Of a stretch of 64,000 nt of DNA, positions 21,461 through 33,060 are shown in pieces. The stretch is from positions 343,990,178-344,054,177 of the forward strand of contig NC_085138.1 in the NCBI RefSeq assembly GCF_035046485.1. Reading direction: 5' to 3'. The notes under the pieces were generated by a model, which had not been told where the DNA came from, searched no databases, and saw nothing but the letters and a program-made list of their open reading frames with translations. Position 1 is the first letter of the stretch. Each line of letters begins with the position of its first letter. Position numbers and translations under genes: made by a program. The stretch is from Aedes albopictus (lineage: Eukaryota; Arthropoda; Insecta; Diptera; Culicidae).

Positions 21461-23130
21461 CTGTCGTCAGTGACACTCGTTTTGCCACGTGCATTTAGGC
21501 GCCGAGGCGGTTTTATTGAGCGTCACTTTTTAGGTAAACGGATTTTTTAGAACCGCAATTGTTTCAGTGTTTTGTTTTTCTCGACAAGTCGACCGAAACA
21601 CAGCAAAGAAAAAAAAAACTCAAACAAAGTAAAGAGAGTGAGATTTTTAGGAAATGCCCGACTCCCCGACATCGGAAGTAGCGAAATTACCAGTAGATTT
21701 CCGGCGAATCTAGGAGGAAAAATCAAATATGAAACCATCAAAATCAACCAAAAAGAGAGAATCAAATTGGAACAGTGAAGAAAAGTGGAAAGAACTCAAA
21801 ATCAGAAGAAAATCGGAAACGAAAGAGGAAAAAACGAGAAATCACACACACACATACGCAGACACATGCATATTTATAAATATATGTTTGTTAAGAATTT
21901 TTTCACTGTACATATGTTTATATCGATTGATTATTAATTAATGATTAATTACCGACAGGAAACGAAACAAAAACACTTGATATGAAATACCCAGACATCT
22001 GAACACAGCTGAAAACTGTGGTGCCCGGAGTTATCCGGTATCCATATACTAAATGATCTAAAAAAAGCAAGAAAAGTAACATAAAATCAAATAACCTAAC
22101 ACATTCACGCGAAGAGGAGCTGCGTCCAATCGCGCAGAAGGCTCTGTGACCAGTTGTAGACGATGAAGAGAGAAAAAAACGAGAGAGAAATCGAAAGATT
22201 GCATTAACAAACGAAAACAAAAAACAAAACAAACGAAGATGGAAAACAAGCAGTAAAACTTGAAAACCCTCGAGAAAACTTGGTGACGACTCTGCAATGA
22301 ATTAAACTGACACTCGCGACGGAAACGGAACACGGTTTGCGCGGGCGTGCACGATCCGAAATTTTACCAGAGGGGTGAATGAAGGCGCTTCCGCGTGCGT
22401 GCGTGCGAGTGTGTTCAATCAATGTGGCGACCGTAACACAGGTGGTTTGAAAGGTGGTCGGCGTATTTCAGGCTTCGGCGGCATTTAACAACCGGAATGG
22501 TGGGATAAACACGCGAGCACGCCATTTTGTTGATTGTTCCTAATAATAGGATGGCTCGCGTGCGTTTCCAAGGTTACAACAATATGGCGACTCTCCAAAC
22601 TGTTCAAAAACAACATGGCGACCGTGGCCCGCGTTTGACAGCCCGTCAGAAGTTTTGGTGCGAAACGTGCAATATCGGCGAACGAGCTTCTGAATTAACA
22701 GTAAATAGATTTGCAATAACCGGGGGATTAAAGCGGGGACTGACAAAGTAAAAAAAAAACAATCATAATTGTTCAACAAGTGTGCCAAGAGAAACGAATT
22801 TTCCAAGCAAGCAAGCAAGCAGCAGCAGCAGCCTTTCCAATCTGATTTCGTGCCGGGGATGAAGCCGCCAAGCGAAGCATTCCCACACTGTGTTTATGAA
22901 GAGTAGGAGGTAGAGAAGGACAGTAGTTTTTCGCGCCGCGTATATGTTTACCGTTTGTTCTTGTTCCGTGTGGAAGGAAGCAGTACTAGCCAGCCAGCCA
23001 GCAGCAGGACCAAGAGTGTTTGTGTAGTAAGCGTTTGTGGAATCGTTTTTTCGTGTGTAGATAGCGTAAGCAGCAGCGCGCTGACCATTAAATTTTGTCG
23101 GCGCAGCGTGTGTAAATATAAATAAGATCC
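21461..23130 (+). promoter_or_regulatory. Candidate host promoter / 5' UTR block (weak)
   Basis: A GC-mixed stretch without repeat structure, with purine-rich plus-strand sequence, CAG/CAAG repeats (22800-22832), several ATGGCG and GCGACCG words, and a TCAGT initiator-like pentamer in GTCGTCAGTGACACTCG near 21468. Such sequence is typical of insect 5' UTRs and contrasts with the transposon-rich surroundings. No convincing coding start or splice donor could be fixed; the frame opening at 23135 runs straight into a transposable repeat. This is a composition-based inference. Confidence 0.2.
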
Positions 23131-23239
23131 GAAGATGGGTGGGAAACGGAATGCGTCAAACGTCACGGTCGCCATGTTGTATTTGGAATATCAAATATGT
23201 ATGGAGGAAGAAAGCTTTGATTTTCAGGGAATCCGAAGG

Positions 23240-23355
23240 GGCTCTACCCCATTTGGCATAACAAATGTTATTCACATTCTTACCGAAAAGACTGTCCTTC
23301 GTGTTATGCCAAATGGCATTATGCCACACGGCGTTACGCCAAATGGGGTAGAGCC
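23240..23355. mobile_element. 116-bp MITE with 9-bp target duplication
   Basis: The ends GGCTCTACCCCATTTGGCA and its inverse enclose tandem ATGCCAAATGGC-like words. It is flanked by ATCCGAAGG (23231-23239) and ATTCGAAGG (23356-23364), a 9-bp duplication with one difference. A 9-bp duplication fits MULE-type elements, but the assignment is tentative. Confidence 0.6.
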
Positions 23356-23383
23356 ATTCGAAGGGGGTCAGCTGGATAGTTGA

Positions 23384-24360
23384 AACCAAGGTTGAAACGG
23401 CTTTCACGAAAATTACGGAAAGCGTTCAATGGCGCCTCTAGTTTTATGTGACGAGTGCTGAATTAGACCCCTTCAGTGACACATTGTCTTGGTGTACTTA
23501 TCCAGATAAAGTGTGCTTTCTAACCGATGATGATTGTATTTCGAATTAAAAAGTCGGAATGTTAAGTTGTTTTTAGCGGTAGAAATGGCATGACGCCATT
23601 TGTGTACTAAATCTTGTACTGCAAACAATATAACGACGCACAGTGGTCGAAAATTGATGAAAATTTTGAAAAAAATAGGTATCTGTCATGAGAGCGATCT
23701 ATGTCTACTCAGAGAGATCAGGCACGGCGAAATGAAGCGATATCGATCATCGCACAAAGGTGTATGTCGATATACTGTGTTCATTTTCTTTTTGTGTTTA
23801 CTTAAATTCGCAATTTCAAAAAATGTTTATCTTGGTAAAATTTTAAAGAAAAACTTTGCTCTTATCAGTGTTAAATTACTTAAGACTTTTATTATCACCG
23901 ATGGTCATTCAAATTGATAGTACTTCTTCAAGTTATCAACATACAATTAGGTTTTTAAATGAAGAAAAAATCAATGATTTTTTATTTTTAAACGAAAGAG
24001 CACCTTTTTCTGAGCCGCTATGATTTTTTTCAGATTTTTAGAACTTTATTTTGGTATCTAAAATCAATTTCAAAGAGATTTTTTGAAATCACCTTTTGAC
24101 AGCTGGGCAACTGCTTGACAGCTCCGCTCAGTACAAAATGCGACGAGGGGTGATTCGACAAATGGCTCCCATACAAATTTCAAATTGATTTTTAAATAGG
24201 TTCCCGGCCACCAAAATTGATGAAAATTTGGATTTCGGCTCAGTTTGGCATGCAGATTCAGAATATGGAACACCACTAAAGAAGTCAATTGATTTTAGAG
24301 ATGGTTTGAGAACCGTATTAAAACTATTTCTTTTTGGACTGCCCTAGTGATCATTTGACA
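23384..24360. other. No recognised gene
   Basis: AT-rich sequence with short unassigned frames. A segment around 24090-24340 (GACAGCTGGGCAACTGC ... GGCATGCAGATTCAG) looks like dispersed repeat material but has no clear limits. Confidence 0.35.
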
Positions 24361-24364
24361 GTCC

Positions 24365-24490
24365 CGTAATGTGGGCGGATCACCTTAGAATTGTGGCGTA
24401 AGATCTACCTTTTCAAGATCTAGCAGTATTCCTGCACAGTTACAATACGGGAACATTTCAGGATCAAGTTTTATATTTTTCAGAGAATGA
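24365..24490 (+). repeat. Dispersed repeat, partner at 48074-48196
   Basis: GATCACCTTAGAATTGTGG, GTAAGATCTACC and GGGAACATTTCAGGATCAAG recur in the same order and orientation at 48074-48196 with substitutions and indels. Class unknown. Confidence 0.5.
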
Positions 24491-24852
24491 GGAAATCAGC
24501 AACTAGATTCCCGGGAAACGAGTGCGGGGTAGACAGAAGGCCTCACTAAAGCCCTAAAGCTCTTCCTTTTCAAATGCAATGCATAAGCACTCTCTTTGGT
24601 AAGCGTTAGCATTCCGCAGCGCTACGTTGTCCTCTCTCCCCTCAGAGGTTTGAGTCCTTGGTACTTAGTACTGCAGACTCTCCGTTGTACTCAAGGTGTT
24701 GGAAGAAATAGGACCGTGGAAGATAGGAAGCGCAAGCGTAATATCGTCGGAAAAGCCAAGGTAATGTGAGGCTCAATACGCCATTGTACGCCGCGTTCTA
24801 TAGTACCGGACCCTGAGGTGCCTCCCCGATGATGTTGTAGCTCATTTCTCTT

Positions 24853-25240
24853 TCATCGGAGTCGGTGGGGAGCACGCTGTACTGGAAGTAGCTCTAGTGT
24901 CCGGCAAAGGGTTTCCGGGACTCCTAAGGAGACAATCGAGCAGTAGCGAATTCCCTTTCGCTTCTTTTGGAACACCTTCTCGGCCATTGTGGTCACTGAC
25001 CTGAGAGCGTCCACCATCGATCGTCCTTTCCGGTAATCCAAGAGCCCAGAGTCATCTGGTCTCCCGGTATAGACTCGACAGAATTATCAGATCCAACAGC
25101 TTCCCGGCGTTGCCCAGCAGACAGATTTGTACGCCGACGGGTCTCTAGGTGGTTTTTCGTATTTGGGCAGTAGCACCAGTCTTTGTCGTTTCCACCTCTC
25201 CGGAAATTCACCTTTGTCCAAGCACATCTGCATAGCCATC
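24853..25240 (-). pseudogene. Reverse transcriptase remnant of the non-LTR element
   Basis: Reading on the minus strand, GEFPERWKRQRLVLLPK is followed by KPPRDPSAYKSVC, then after a frameshift a segment like GKLLDLIIL, and then DYRKGRSMVDALRSV with MAEKVFQKKRKGIRYC. These are the N-terminal blocks of a non-LTR reverse transcriptase: the nucleotide-site region before the palm, including the YGFRKGRSTVDA-type motif, here with the phenylalanine context changed. The catalytic YxDD block is not recognisable further downstream. At least two frameshifts are seen, so it is inactive. Confidence 0.75.
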
Positions 25241-25749
25241 CTGAACATCTCAGGACGAGCCTCGATGAACGTCCAGATGACTACAGTCAGAACACCTTAT
25301 TCACCTTGAGCGACTTCCCTAGTGTGATGAGTTTCTCGTTTGTCACCGGGGAAATCTGACTTTGGCAGCTTTGACCGTAGGAGACGGGAGTCCATGGACG
25401 TGTTTCGTGGCGCGGGAACAATGTTTTTACGATCTTACTCCGAAACACTCCGGGGCTGCTGACCCTTTGTCTTGACCTTGCTTACCCTGTAGGCATCACC
25501 TCTGGGATTTGTGTTGGCAGAGAGTATCGAAGCACGTTCAGTTGAGTCGCCTTGCAAACCTTTACTTCGTTCCGTTCTATCCTCATCAGTACAAGCTCTT
25601 TGTATCCTTCTTCTAGCTCTTAGGCAGAATTCTTATCGTCGTGCAATTTCCGGGCGTCGCCAGTACATTGGTTGCATCATCACACAATCGACTGAAGGTT
25701 CTGACCAGATCGTCGGTATTTCCCTCTTTGAGAAATTGGTTTTACTCCG

Positions 25750-26110
25750 TATTTGACTCTTTACCGAATCGCCAGATGATCACTGTGCGTGTACCCATCG
25801 TCAATCCTCCAGGGTTTAGGTCCAGACTCCAAGAGGTCACAACGATGATGGACTCTGTTTCGGCACCGTTTCTACTGTAGGTGTGTTTGTCCCTTGACAT
25901 CCACGCTCAACCTGATCACGGATCCGAGCAGAGCCCAGCCTCTTGTGTTGGTCAAGCGGTCACCCCATTCGACCGCCCAGGCATTGAAGTCTCCACCGAT
26001 GACCATGGGACTCAATCCTGCCAGTGTACTCGATAGCAAATCTAGTATGGACGAGAATTGGTCTATCGGCCAACTTGGTGGGCCATAGCAACTACAGTAT
26101 TACAGTCCGG
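25750..26110 (-). pseudogene. APE-type endonuclease remnant of the non-LTR element
   Basis: On the minus strand a YYAPPSWP-like block precedes IGGDFNAWAVEWGDRL and TNTRGWALL. Further along come a NGAESIIDV-like segment, disrupted by indels, and DDGYTHSDHLAIR. GDFNA and SDH are the hallmark metal- and substrate-binding motifs of the AP endonuclease fold used by non-LTR elements to nick target DNA. Several stops interrupt the frame. Confidence 0.8.
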
Positions 26111-26304
26111 TGATTATCGCTATTGCGTTTCCCTCTTGTGACATGGAAACTATCGCTTGAACTACCGTTTAAGCTTGAGACCGTTCAGTTGTACAGATCG
26201 CCGCTAGCATAGTCTTATCCGTATAGTACTTGAGTCCGAGACTGACTACAATAGCAAAAGTTGTGCGGCCTCACTGTGATTAGGACTAAGCTTTGTGACA
26301 TGCA

Positions 26305-26530
26305 CTATTGTCGGCTTTTGGGTTTTCCATGTGTACCTGAGTATTTCGGCTCACCCATCACATGACGGCTGTTTGCCGTGCAAATCAAGCATTTAGGTGC
26401 CATGTTACACTTCCTAGTGATGTGGTTATAGGCCTTTACGCTCCCACGATTTGTGGATTCGCTCGAACCATTTGGAGCACGCCTCGGCTGGTACTTAGAT
26501 GCTGAGTTGGTGCCCTGACCTGCCAACTCT
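26305..26530 (-). pseudogene. ORF1 (gag-like) zinc-knuckle remnant
   Basis: A 73-residue frame contains HITRKCNMAPKCLICTANSR followed by HVMGEPK, resembling consecutive CCHC knuckles near the C terminus of an ORF1 RNA-binding protein. It lies upstream of the endonuclease remnant on the same strand, as expected for ORF1 before ORF2. Cysteine spacing is partly lost (one expected C reads as Y). The 26531-26990 stretch probably holds more of ORF1, but only scattered frames remain. Confidence 0.55.
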
Positions 26531-26995
26531 GATACTCTCAGCTACACTACTGGGAGCTTAACCGCAGCGATCTGGCGTTGGTTATCGACGTCCAGATATT
26601 TGCACTGGAGAATCGCCTCCGCCATCAGCCTGAGAGATCGTAGAGCTGTCTACATCTTTCTTAGGTGTCCAACTAACCATCTTTTTCCAGCAGTCCTCAA
26701 CAGTCGCAAAGACGTAGCCCGGACAGTTCTCGATCATTGGATGATTGCGTCAGTCTTATCTAAGAGTAAGAGATTAGTCCCAAATGGTCCCAAATCTGTG
26801 TGTTTTGGTTCGGGAGGGAAGAAGGCAACTCTCAAAGGGCTGTACCATTTACGAATTTGTGCAACTCGCTTAATTTTAATGCTAATGGAGAGTCGTCTCT
26901 GCTATTGGGGTTCTAACCTGTACTACCTCACCCAGGACCTCTTGGGCTATCACCTTGGGCGTGCCTTCCTGTGCCGATTATTTGACTGAACCATC

Positions 26996-28460
26996 AGATG
27001 CCCATTAGGACTACCTAAATATCAAAGTTTCAATTGGACCTAGGTCCTCCATCTTCCATTAAGGTCGTCCTGACCCGTTGATGTTCGTCAAAAACATATG
27101 AAATTTCCCCTGGATTACCTTATCTTCCCTCCTAAGTGACATTTTCTAGTCGAAAAGATTCGAGGAACTCCTTTTGAACATCATAGAACTAAAATTGATT
27201 CATGTTGATTTTTTGACGGTTCTAAAGACGTCTCCTAAACTAATGGAACTTCAAATTGTTGCTTGGGATGCGAGCTATCCTGAAGTCATTCATTTAATAA
27301 TTTAGGATAACGGGAACCATTTTACGAATCTCAATGCCCATTTGAGATACTTCAGGGCATTCAGGGCCTGTTCTAATATTCTGTGACTTACTTATCAGAT
27401 GCCCTTTGTCACCATCCTATTTCGCGTTTGGACAAACTGCTGTTCCATTTGATACAGCCTATAATGTCTCTATGGAACCACTTCAATATCGTTTTCGTTA
27501 TTTCAATGTCCATACGAGTCTCAGTGTTCGTACACAGGCCCACCTATATTAATATGGATTGTTAGGTTGATGTTTTGCCGACTGTGGAATGGCCAAACAA
27601 CGCAACGTTTCTGAGCGTGAAACGTGTCAAGTGGCATTTGTCAAAGAAATATTTCAACTGAAACATTTCCAATCACAAAGTTGCACGAAAGACTCTGTCT
27701 AAGACTCTACGTCTTTACATAATGATATTGAATATTTGTACAAATTAGGTCGAAATATTAATGACGATCTTGAGCAACGAACCAATAATGAATAAAATCG
27801 AGAAAAAGTCGTAAAAACAGTGTCTTGCCATGATAAAATTCAGTCGCTCACTAAGTTTTTTTTATCTTTTTCTCCATAGCTTTGAAACCGTTACTCAAAT
27901 TACACAATTACATACAAGTCAGATTTCGAAACGAAGGAATTGGTTTTCTGACCCAAATGACCAACCTTTAAATGTTCTTCATCAAGTTTTGTCCACTGTG
28001 CAACGTTTTGCGCACATACATTATCTCTATCCCACAATCCAACAATCGTGAGCAGCTAAGTACAAAGAAACGTTCTAAGCATTTTTCGAACACAATTTGT
28101 TAAATATATTTTTGACAGTGTTTTGGAACAGAATAATTATTCAAGAGTGCCGTGACTTGCCCACAAAATGTGAGAGCCTTATTTTATCGAAGTAAGCTAC
28201 GTTATTTCGGATCAAAGTGGTCTGTGGTGAAAGTTCCAACACGAAAACCAACAAATTCAACTGAACACGAGAAGTAAAAAAATACTGTCGACGACTGCTC
28301 GTTTGTCAGTTCCTATCGAATGAAAAATGTGACACAAAACGAGAATAAAAACACGCGTTAAAAGACTGATTAAAAAACGTAGAAAAGTCGAAAAGGACTC
28401 AAACTTACAACTACTGCTGAAGAACAGGAGGGGAAAACAATCCTACACAAAACGAACAGA
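26996..28460. other. No recognised gene
   Basis: Moderately AT-rich, with several short unassigned frames on the plus strand. I see no family resemblance, RNA gene or bounded repeat. Confidence 0.4.
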
Positions 28461-29270
28461 AAAGAGTGAAAAATTACCTATCAAGCTCAACGAACGCCGA
28501 CCGCCATCTTTATTTCTTTCAAACCACGCCATCTTGGATCGTTCTCATATCCCACACACATATCCACGCACGACGACGCCCGTTAAGCCCCTGCACCGTG
28601 CACGCCTCCGTGTTTTGCGCGCGAGAATTACCCCCCATTATTCGTCCATTTATTCGTATCTGCGCCTTTGGGGCATCGGCGTCGCCCGAACAGCAATTGT
28701 GGGAAAACACTGGAGGACAATCACCCTTCACCAACACCTTTCAAGCAAGAAAACCACCGCAGCAGGGGGGCTCGGGAAGGGGCCACCTTAACCACTGAAA
28801 ATCCCAGTCACAGCCACACACACACACACGCCAACAACATCTTGAATGACTCCTTCGATAAAACACCACACCATTAGTTACTTTTTGTTCGGGAACAAGG
28901 TACTAGTGAGAGAGTGCGAAGAAAAAAAAAGAAGTAAACAAAAAGCGACTCACTCAGGTAAAATGAGTTTGGATTTTTGTTTCTTGCAGTGGTGGGCCCC
29001 TCCCCTCAATTCCGCTATCGAGCCGCCCCTCGTTACACCTACGTTGTTATTTCATTTTTTTTAACTCGTGGTTTCATTGCACAAGAGAGAGGGAGAGAGT
29101 GTTGGTGAAAGCGATCGTCCCCAGCGGCGTACCCGCGTGGGCAGTTTCGCGTGACGCGATGTTTCCCCGGCCGCTCGGAACGAATAGATGTTTGGATATT
29201 TAAATACTTTAATTTAGCGTAAAGTAATCAAGCAAGCAAGCAAGAAAATGAAGCATAATTTAACGAAGAT
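28461..29270. other. GC-mixed block of unknown role
   Basis: Rich in CACACAC, CGCGC and CCACC words, then ending in AAGCAAGCAAGCAAG. Overlapping frames occur on both strands without family resemblance. It could be host regulatory or untranslated sequence, like 21461-23130; nothing decisive is visible. Confidence 0.25.
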
Positions 29271-29878
29271 GAAAAAATAATTACAAAAAAAAATGAAACT
29301 AAGAAATAAACCCTACATATTACGCGATGAAAGGACAATGTGGACGCCAACAAGAGGAAGCACCACAAGAAAAATGAAATAAAAAAATGATGAAGAAAAA
29401 AGTAATTAAATGAATAAGAGTAAAAAAAGAATTGTGAATATTTTTGGTGTAATTGATATTATAAAAATATTATATATACATATTATACATACACATGTAA
29501 AATTTGAAAAATAATAAAAAAAACTTTTTGTTATATATCATGCAGCATAAAAAATATAAAAAACTCACACTGTTTCAGCTCACAGTAGAATACGAAAGAA
29601 CACGCCATTTTGTTAACAAGATAGCTAACATTACCTCAAACATTGATTGATTCATCTTTATTATAGAGACTTTCAGTCTGGTTCGGCTCTGGTACCTCAA
29701 ACATTAAAAAATGTAATCCAACATCAGGGGGAGTGGATGGGTGCTTCGAGAAAAATGTGACACTGCGTGTATTCGGTATAAAGGAAAATTGCGAGACGGA
29801 GGGGGGAGCGGAGGTGTAGACCCGAAAAGCGATGAACGTAATATTTGAATCTTCCCTTATCAATTCTGACACCACATA
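29271..29878. other. A-rich sequence, no recognised feature
   Basis: A-rich from 29271 to 29570, then mixed sequence up to the TA that starts the Tc1-like element. Confidence 0.4.
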
Positions 29879-29880
29879 TA

Positions 29881-31616
29881 CAGTACTGGCCAAAATTATA
29901 GGCAGTGATGATGATACGATGCATAGTTCGATATACCTTTCTTCGGGTTAGCTTAACTCAAATGCCATTATTCGAATATAGGTGTTCATTGATCACGAAA
30001 TAAAATTGCATTGTTTCAAACATCAAGCAAAACTTAACGAGGGAGAAAGAATTCAAATCTTGAATTTGGTCGAAAATTGCCTGGCCAAAATTATAGGCAC
30101 TTTATCGACCTTCCTAAGAAAGTTTGATGTTCTATCTCAGACATTAGTAATAACATCACCAGAATCCTTCAATATTCTGTTTAGCAGAGGTGTTAGTATT
30201 GTTTAGAACCGAGATCATTGGTTTGTAAGTTTGATTTTGGGTGTATTTTATCAAATGTCAATGATAGCTATCTCGAGATACTTGTGATTTCTAGTTTATA
30301 AATTTGCAGTTAATAATAAATGTCATCCATACGTTTCCAAAAGGTTTTAAGTGTAGGTTAGTGGGCAAGCCATCCAGAATATGAACTCCCAGGTATTGTA
30401 ATGGGCAAGTTTTGTTGTATGGCATTGAAATTGATTAATTTTGAATTGTGAAATAAAGCGTTGGCTTGTTCAAAATACCTGTAACCACCATTACGACTAA
30501 AGTTCTTATTGAGATATTTCTCGTGGACATTGGAAATGTTTCTGATATACCTAATGGAATTCAATCTATCTTTCTATGAAACCGGCAGTCTAGTTTCTAT
30601 TGAAGAAATGCAGTCTCACACACTGTTAGTATCCAGTCCCACTTTCCATTATTAGTTATACAGCTACTCAAAAAAGCGGTTTTCAGTCTAAGACAACAAG
30701 TAAATTAAGAACGCCTCGAAGGGTGCCAAAAACATGCCCATTGGAGCCAAATACAACGGTACAATGCTGTATTCAGTGATTTTATCCATTTTGAAGAAAT
30801 TTACTGGAATATGGGGTGTCTGTAAGGTGGAGAGTAGAATAACGCAATATGCTATTCAGCATCCAAACACGACTGCAAGAGGCTGGGGTAGTAACAGTCT
30901 GTGGGGATGATATTTTTTAAAGATATTGATCCCCTGATATCATCTGGGGGTATGCTGAATGCCAAACAATATATCAAAACTATATCTGTTGTCTAGGATA
31001 AACACTTTGATGAGAACTTCATTTATAATGATGATAACTGGTATTTTCATGAAGAGAATGCTTCATATCACAAGGTGAAATATCAATTGATTGGTTTCAA
31101 AGCCATGGAATTTCTGTCCTAGCTTGATCGTCAACGAGCCTAGACAACAATCGTATTGAGAACACTTGAAGTATATTGATCAGCAGTTATAAAACTATCA
31201 AACTAAAAATCGCCAGGTATTCGTTGTAGCTTTCATGGATATTTGTTCAAAGTTCATCAAACGCCAATGGCATAAACTTATGATACCGATTCCAAACCGT
31301 GCTAAAAGAATATTTAAGGCTCGTGAAAGTATTATAACCTCGATGATAAAAAGTTTCTGAGATAGGACATCATACCTTCTTTAGTAGGTCAACATAGTGC
31401 CTATAATTTTGGCCAGACAGTTTTTGACCAATTTCAAGATTTTAATTAGTTTTTCTATGTTGATAATCGTTTGGAGTAAAAAACGTTGTATTGTTAATAT
31501 GTAGTCAATAGACAATAATACTAAAATAATTGCATTTGAATAAAGCTATCTCAAAGGGAGATTTATCAACCTAAACATAGTATCATGAGCATTGCCTATA
31601 ATTTTGGCCAGTACTG
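29881..31616 (+). mobile_element. Decayed Tc1-type transposon with IR/DR ends
   Basis: The ends are CAGTACTGGCCAAAATTATA and its inverse, flanked by TA (29879-29880, 31617-31618). A second copy of CTGGCCAAAATTATAGGCA sits about 200 bp inside each end (30081, and inverted up to 31416), and the sequence between also pairs between arms. This is the IR/DR architecture of Tc1 relatives with inverted repeats of about 260 bp. The interior holds a transposase remnant on the plus strand. The element abuts the next MITE, sharing the TA at 31617-31618. Confidence 0.85.
30901..31340 (+). pseudogene. Tc1-type transposase remnant
   Basis: From 30904 the plus strand reads DIDPLISSGGMLNAKQYI, then, past a stop, DDNWYFHEENASYHK, which matches the DNW.FQQDNAP.H block of Tc1 transposases. 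The second catalytic aspartate appears as glutamate. After further stops, NNRIENT (like NPIENLW, containing the third catalytic residue, E) and IPIPNRAKRI (like the SMPNR block near the C terminus) follow. Stops at several positions show it is dead. The N-terminal DNA-binding half was not recognised, although the 30160-30900 interval is where it should be. Confidence 0.75.
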
Positions 31617-31618
31617 TA

Positions 31619-32396
31619 CAGTGTCGGACAAAAAAATAAGACCACCGGTTCTATTTCATACAAAATGACCAAGTTTGATGATATGGTACTCGGTCTCTAG
31701 TAAACCGATTTGGCTGAAATTTTGACAGCTGACTTGGAATGACGGGAATTCTGATTTGTATTAAATTGATTGAATTCTGTTCACTACATCAAAAGTTACA
31801 GATATACGGTGCGACAAAATTCCAACATCAGTTTTTTATGATGGTTTTTTGTGGTCAATTCAATAAAAATGTCCCCAAGTTTAAATGGCATCCTTAATTT
31901 TAGTACTTGTTTATCAATCATCAAGTAGGGAATCGCGCCACTTGGGTGGTGGTTCTATATTCGTCTGTTTTCCACTCTAACTCAGTTAAATTTGAACCAA
32001 TTGGCACAACTTTTGGAATGTGGTGAGATAGGGATAGTATCTACCCGAGTACAACATTTCAAGTCAATTGGTTCAAAATTGACTGAGTTATAGTGGCAAA
32101 CAGACGAATATAGAACCACCGCCCAAGTGGCGCGATACCCTATCAGATACAGATATATATCCTTTGATGATGGCAATCTGAAAGTAGTCCTATTATTTTG
32201 TTGTTTCGCATATCTGTAACTTTTGATGTAGTGAACAGAACTAAATCAATTAAATACAAATCAAAATTCACGCAACTCCATGGCGACTGCCAAAAATTCA
32301 GCCCAATCGGTTCACCAGAAACCGAGCATCACATCGTCAAACTTGGTCATTTTGTATGAACAATGGCTGGTGGTCTTATTGTTTTGTCCGACACTG
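31619..32396. mobile_element. TA-flanked MITE with CAGTGTCGGAC ends, 778 bp
   Basis: The ends CAGTGTCGGACAAAAAAATA and its inverse are flanked by TA on both sides (31617-31618, 32397-32398). Inverted arms are long (about 290 bp: for example the TGTAACTTTTGATGTAGTGA block near 32215 pairs with the block near 31785). No transposase. It is interrupted in the middle by a second MITE, and a 64-bp derivative lies at 3043-3106. Confidence 0.8.
31928..32140. mobile_element. Nested palindromic TA MITE, 213 bp
   Basis: Its ends are GGGAATCGCGCCACTTGGG and the inverse of GGGTATCGCGCCACTTGGG, flanked by TA (31926-31927, 32141-32142). The two halves are inverted copies for at least 75 bp (GGTGGTTCTATATTCGTCTG, AACTCAGT, TTTGAACCAATTG), so it folds into an almost complete hairpin. 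Confidence 0.85.
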
Positions 32397-32484
32397 TACA
32401 ATACAAAGAATTGTTATTGTAAAGAATTGTCCTATACAGGGTAAGTGTACTAGTTATGGCTATAATAGCTTCCTATTTGGCCAT

Positions 32485-33060
32485 AGCGGAAATTCAGAAG
32501 GTTTTCAGAGGAGTTTCAAGGCGTTTGCAGTACCCCTGAAATCCCCTTGAACATCACCGAACCCCAATGGAACGCCCCTGCCGCCTGGAACTGGCACGCA
32601 TTTTGATCTTCCTTAGAACCATCGGAACAATCCCGGAACACTCCTGAAACCAACTCAAATCTCCTGGAACGCTCTGCAAACCCCCCAGAACACCTATTGA
32701 ACGCCACATGAAAAAACCTGAAACTGCACCTTAAACCCATTGAAACTCCATGGAACGCCTTTTAAATCTTCTGGAATGGCCTTGAAATTCCACGGAACTC
32801 CTGAAACATCCCATGGAACGCCTCTGTAAACTCCTGGAACGCCCTTGAAACCCCTTGAGACCCCCAGAAACAACCTAGAATCAAACCTGGAACATCCCTG
32901 AAAACACCACTGAAACCCCCTAGAATGGCCTTAGGATCCCCTGAAAACCCTGGAACACTTGTGGAACACCTCTGAATGGAGTGCTCCCGAAACCACTTGG
33001 AACGTCGTGGGAACCCCTTGAGACCCCCTTGAAACTCTCTGAAACGCCTTCTGTTCGAGT
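32485..33060. repeat. Second minisatellite family (CCTGGAACGCCCTTGAAACC)
   Basis: Irregular units of 12-21 bp combining CCTGGAACGCC, TTGAAACCCC and TGGAACACC. A related tract lies at 38601-38780 and shares CTGAATGGAG.GCTCCCGAAACCACTTGGAACG with this one. Minus-strand frames (G, F, R-rich) are artefacts of the repeat. Confidence 0.75.

Larger units (their letters stand above)
24500..26990 (-). mobile_element. Decayed non-LTR retrotransposon (ORF1 zinc knuckle, EN, RT)
   Basis: Minus-strand order is 5' to 3': a CCHC-type ORF1 remnant (26305-26530), an APE-like endonuclease (25750-26110), and a reverse transcriptase remnant (24850-25240). All are broken by frameshifts and stops. Protein similarity is to non-LTR elements of the R1/LOA type as I remember them. 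The interval limits are approximate; no target duplication or poly(A) end was identified. Confidence 0.75.

Noticed and set aside
30081..31416. A second Tc1-like element nested inside the first
   Set aside because: The inner CTGGCC...GGCCAG motifs have no TA duplication, and the sequence outside them still pairs between the two arms, so they are the inner direct repeats of one IR/DR element.
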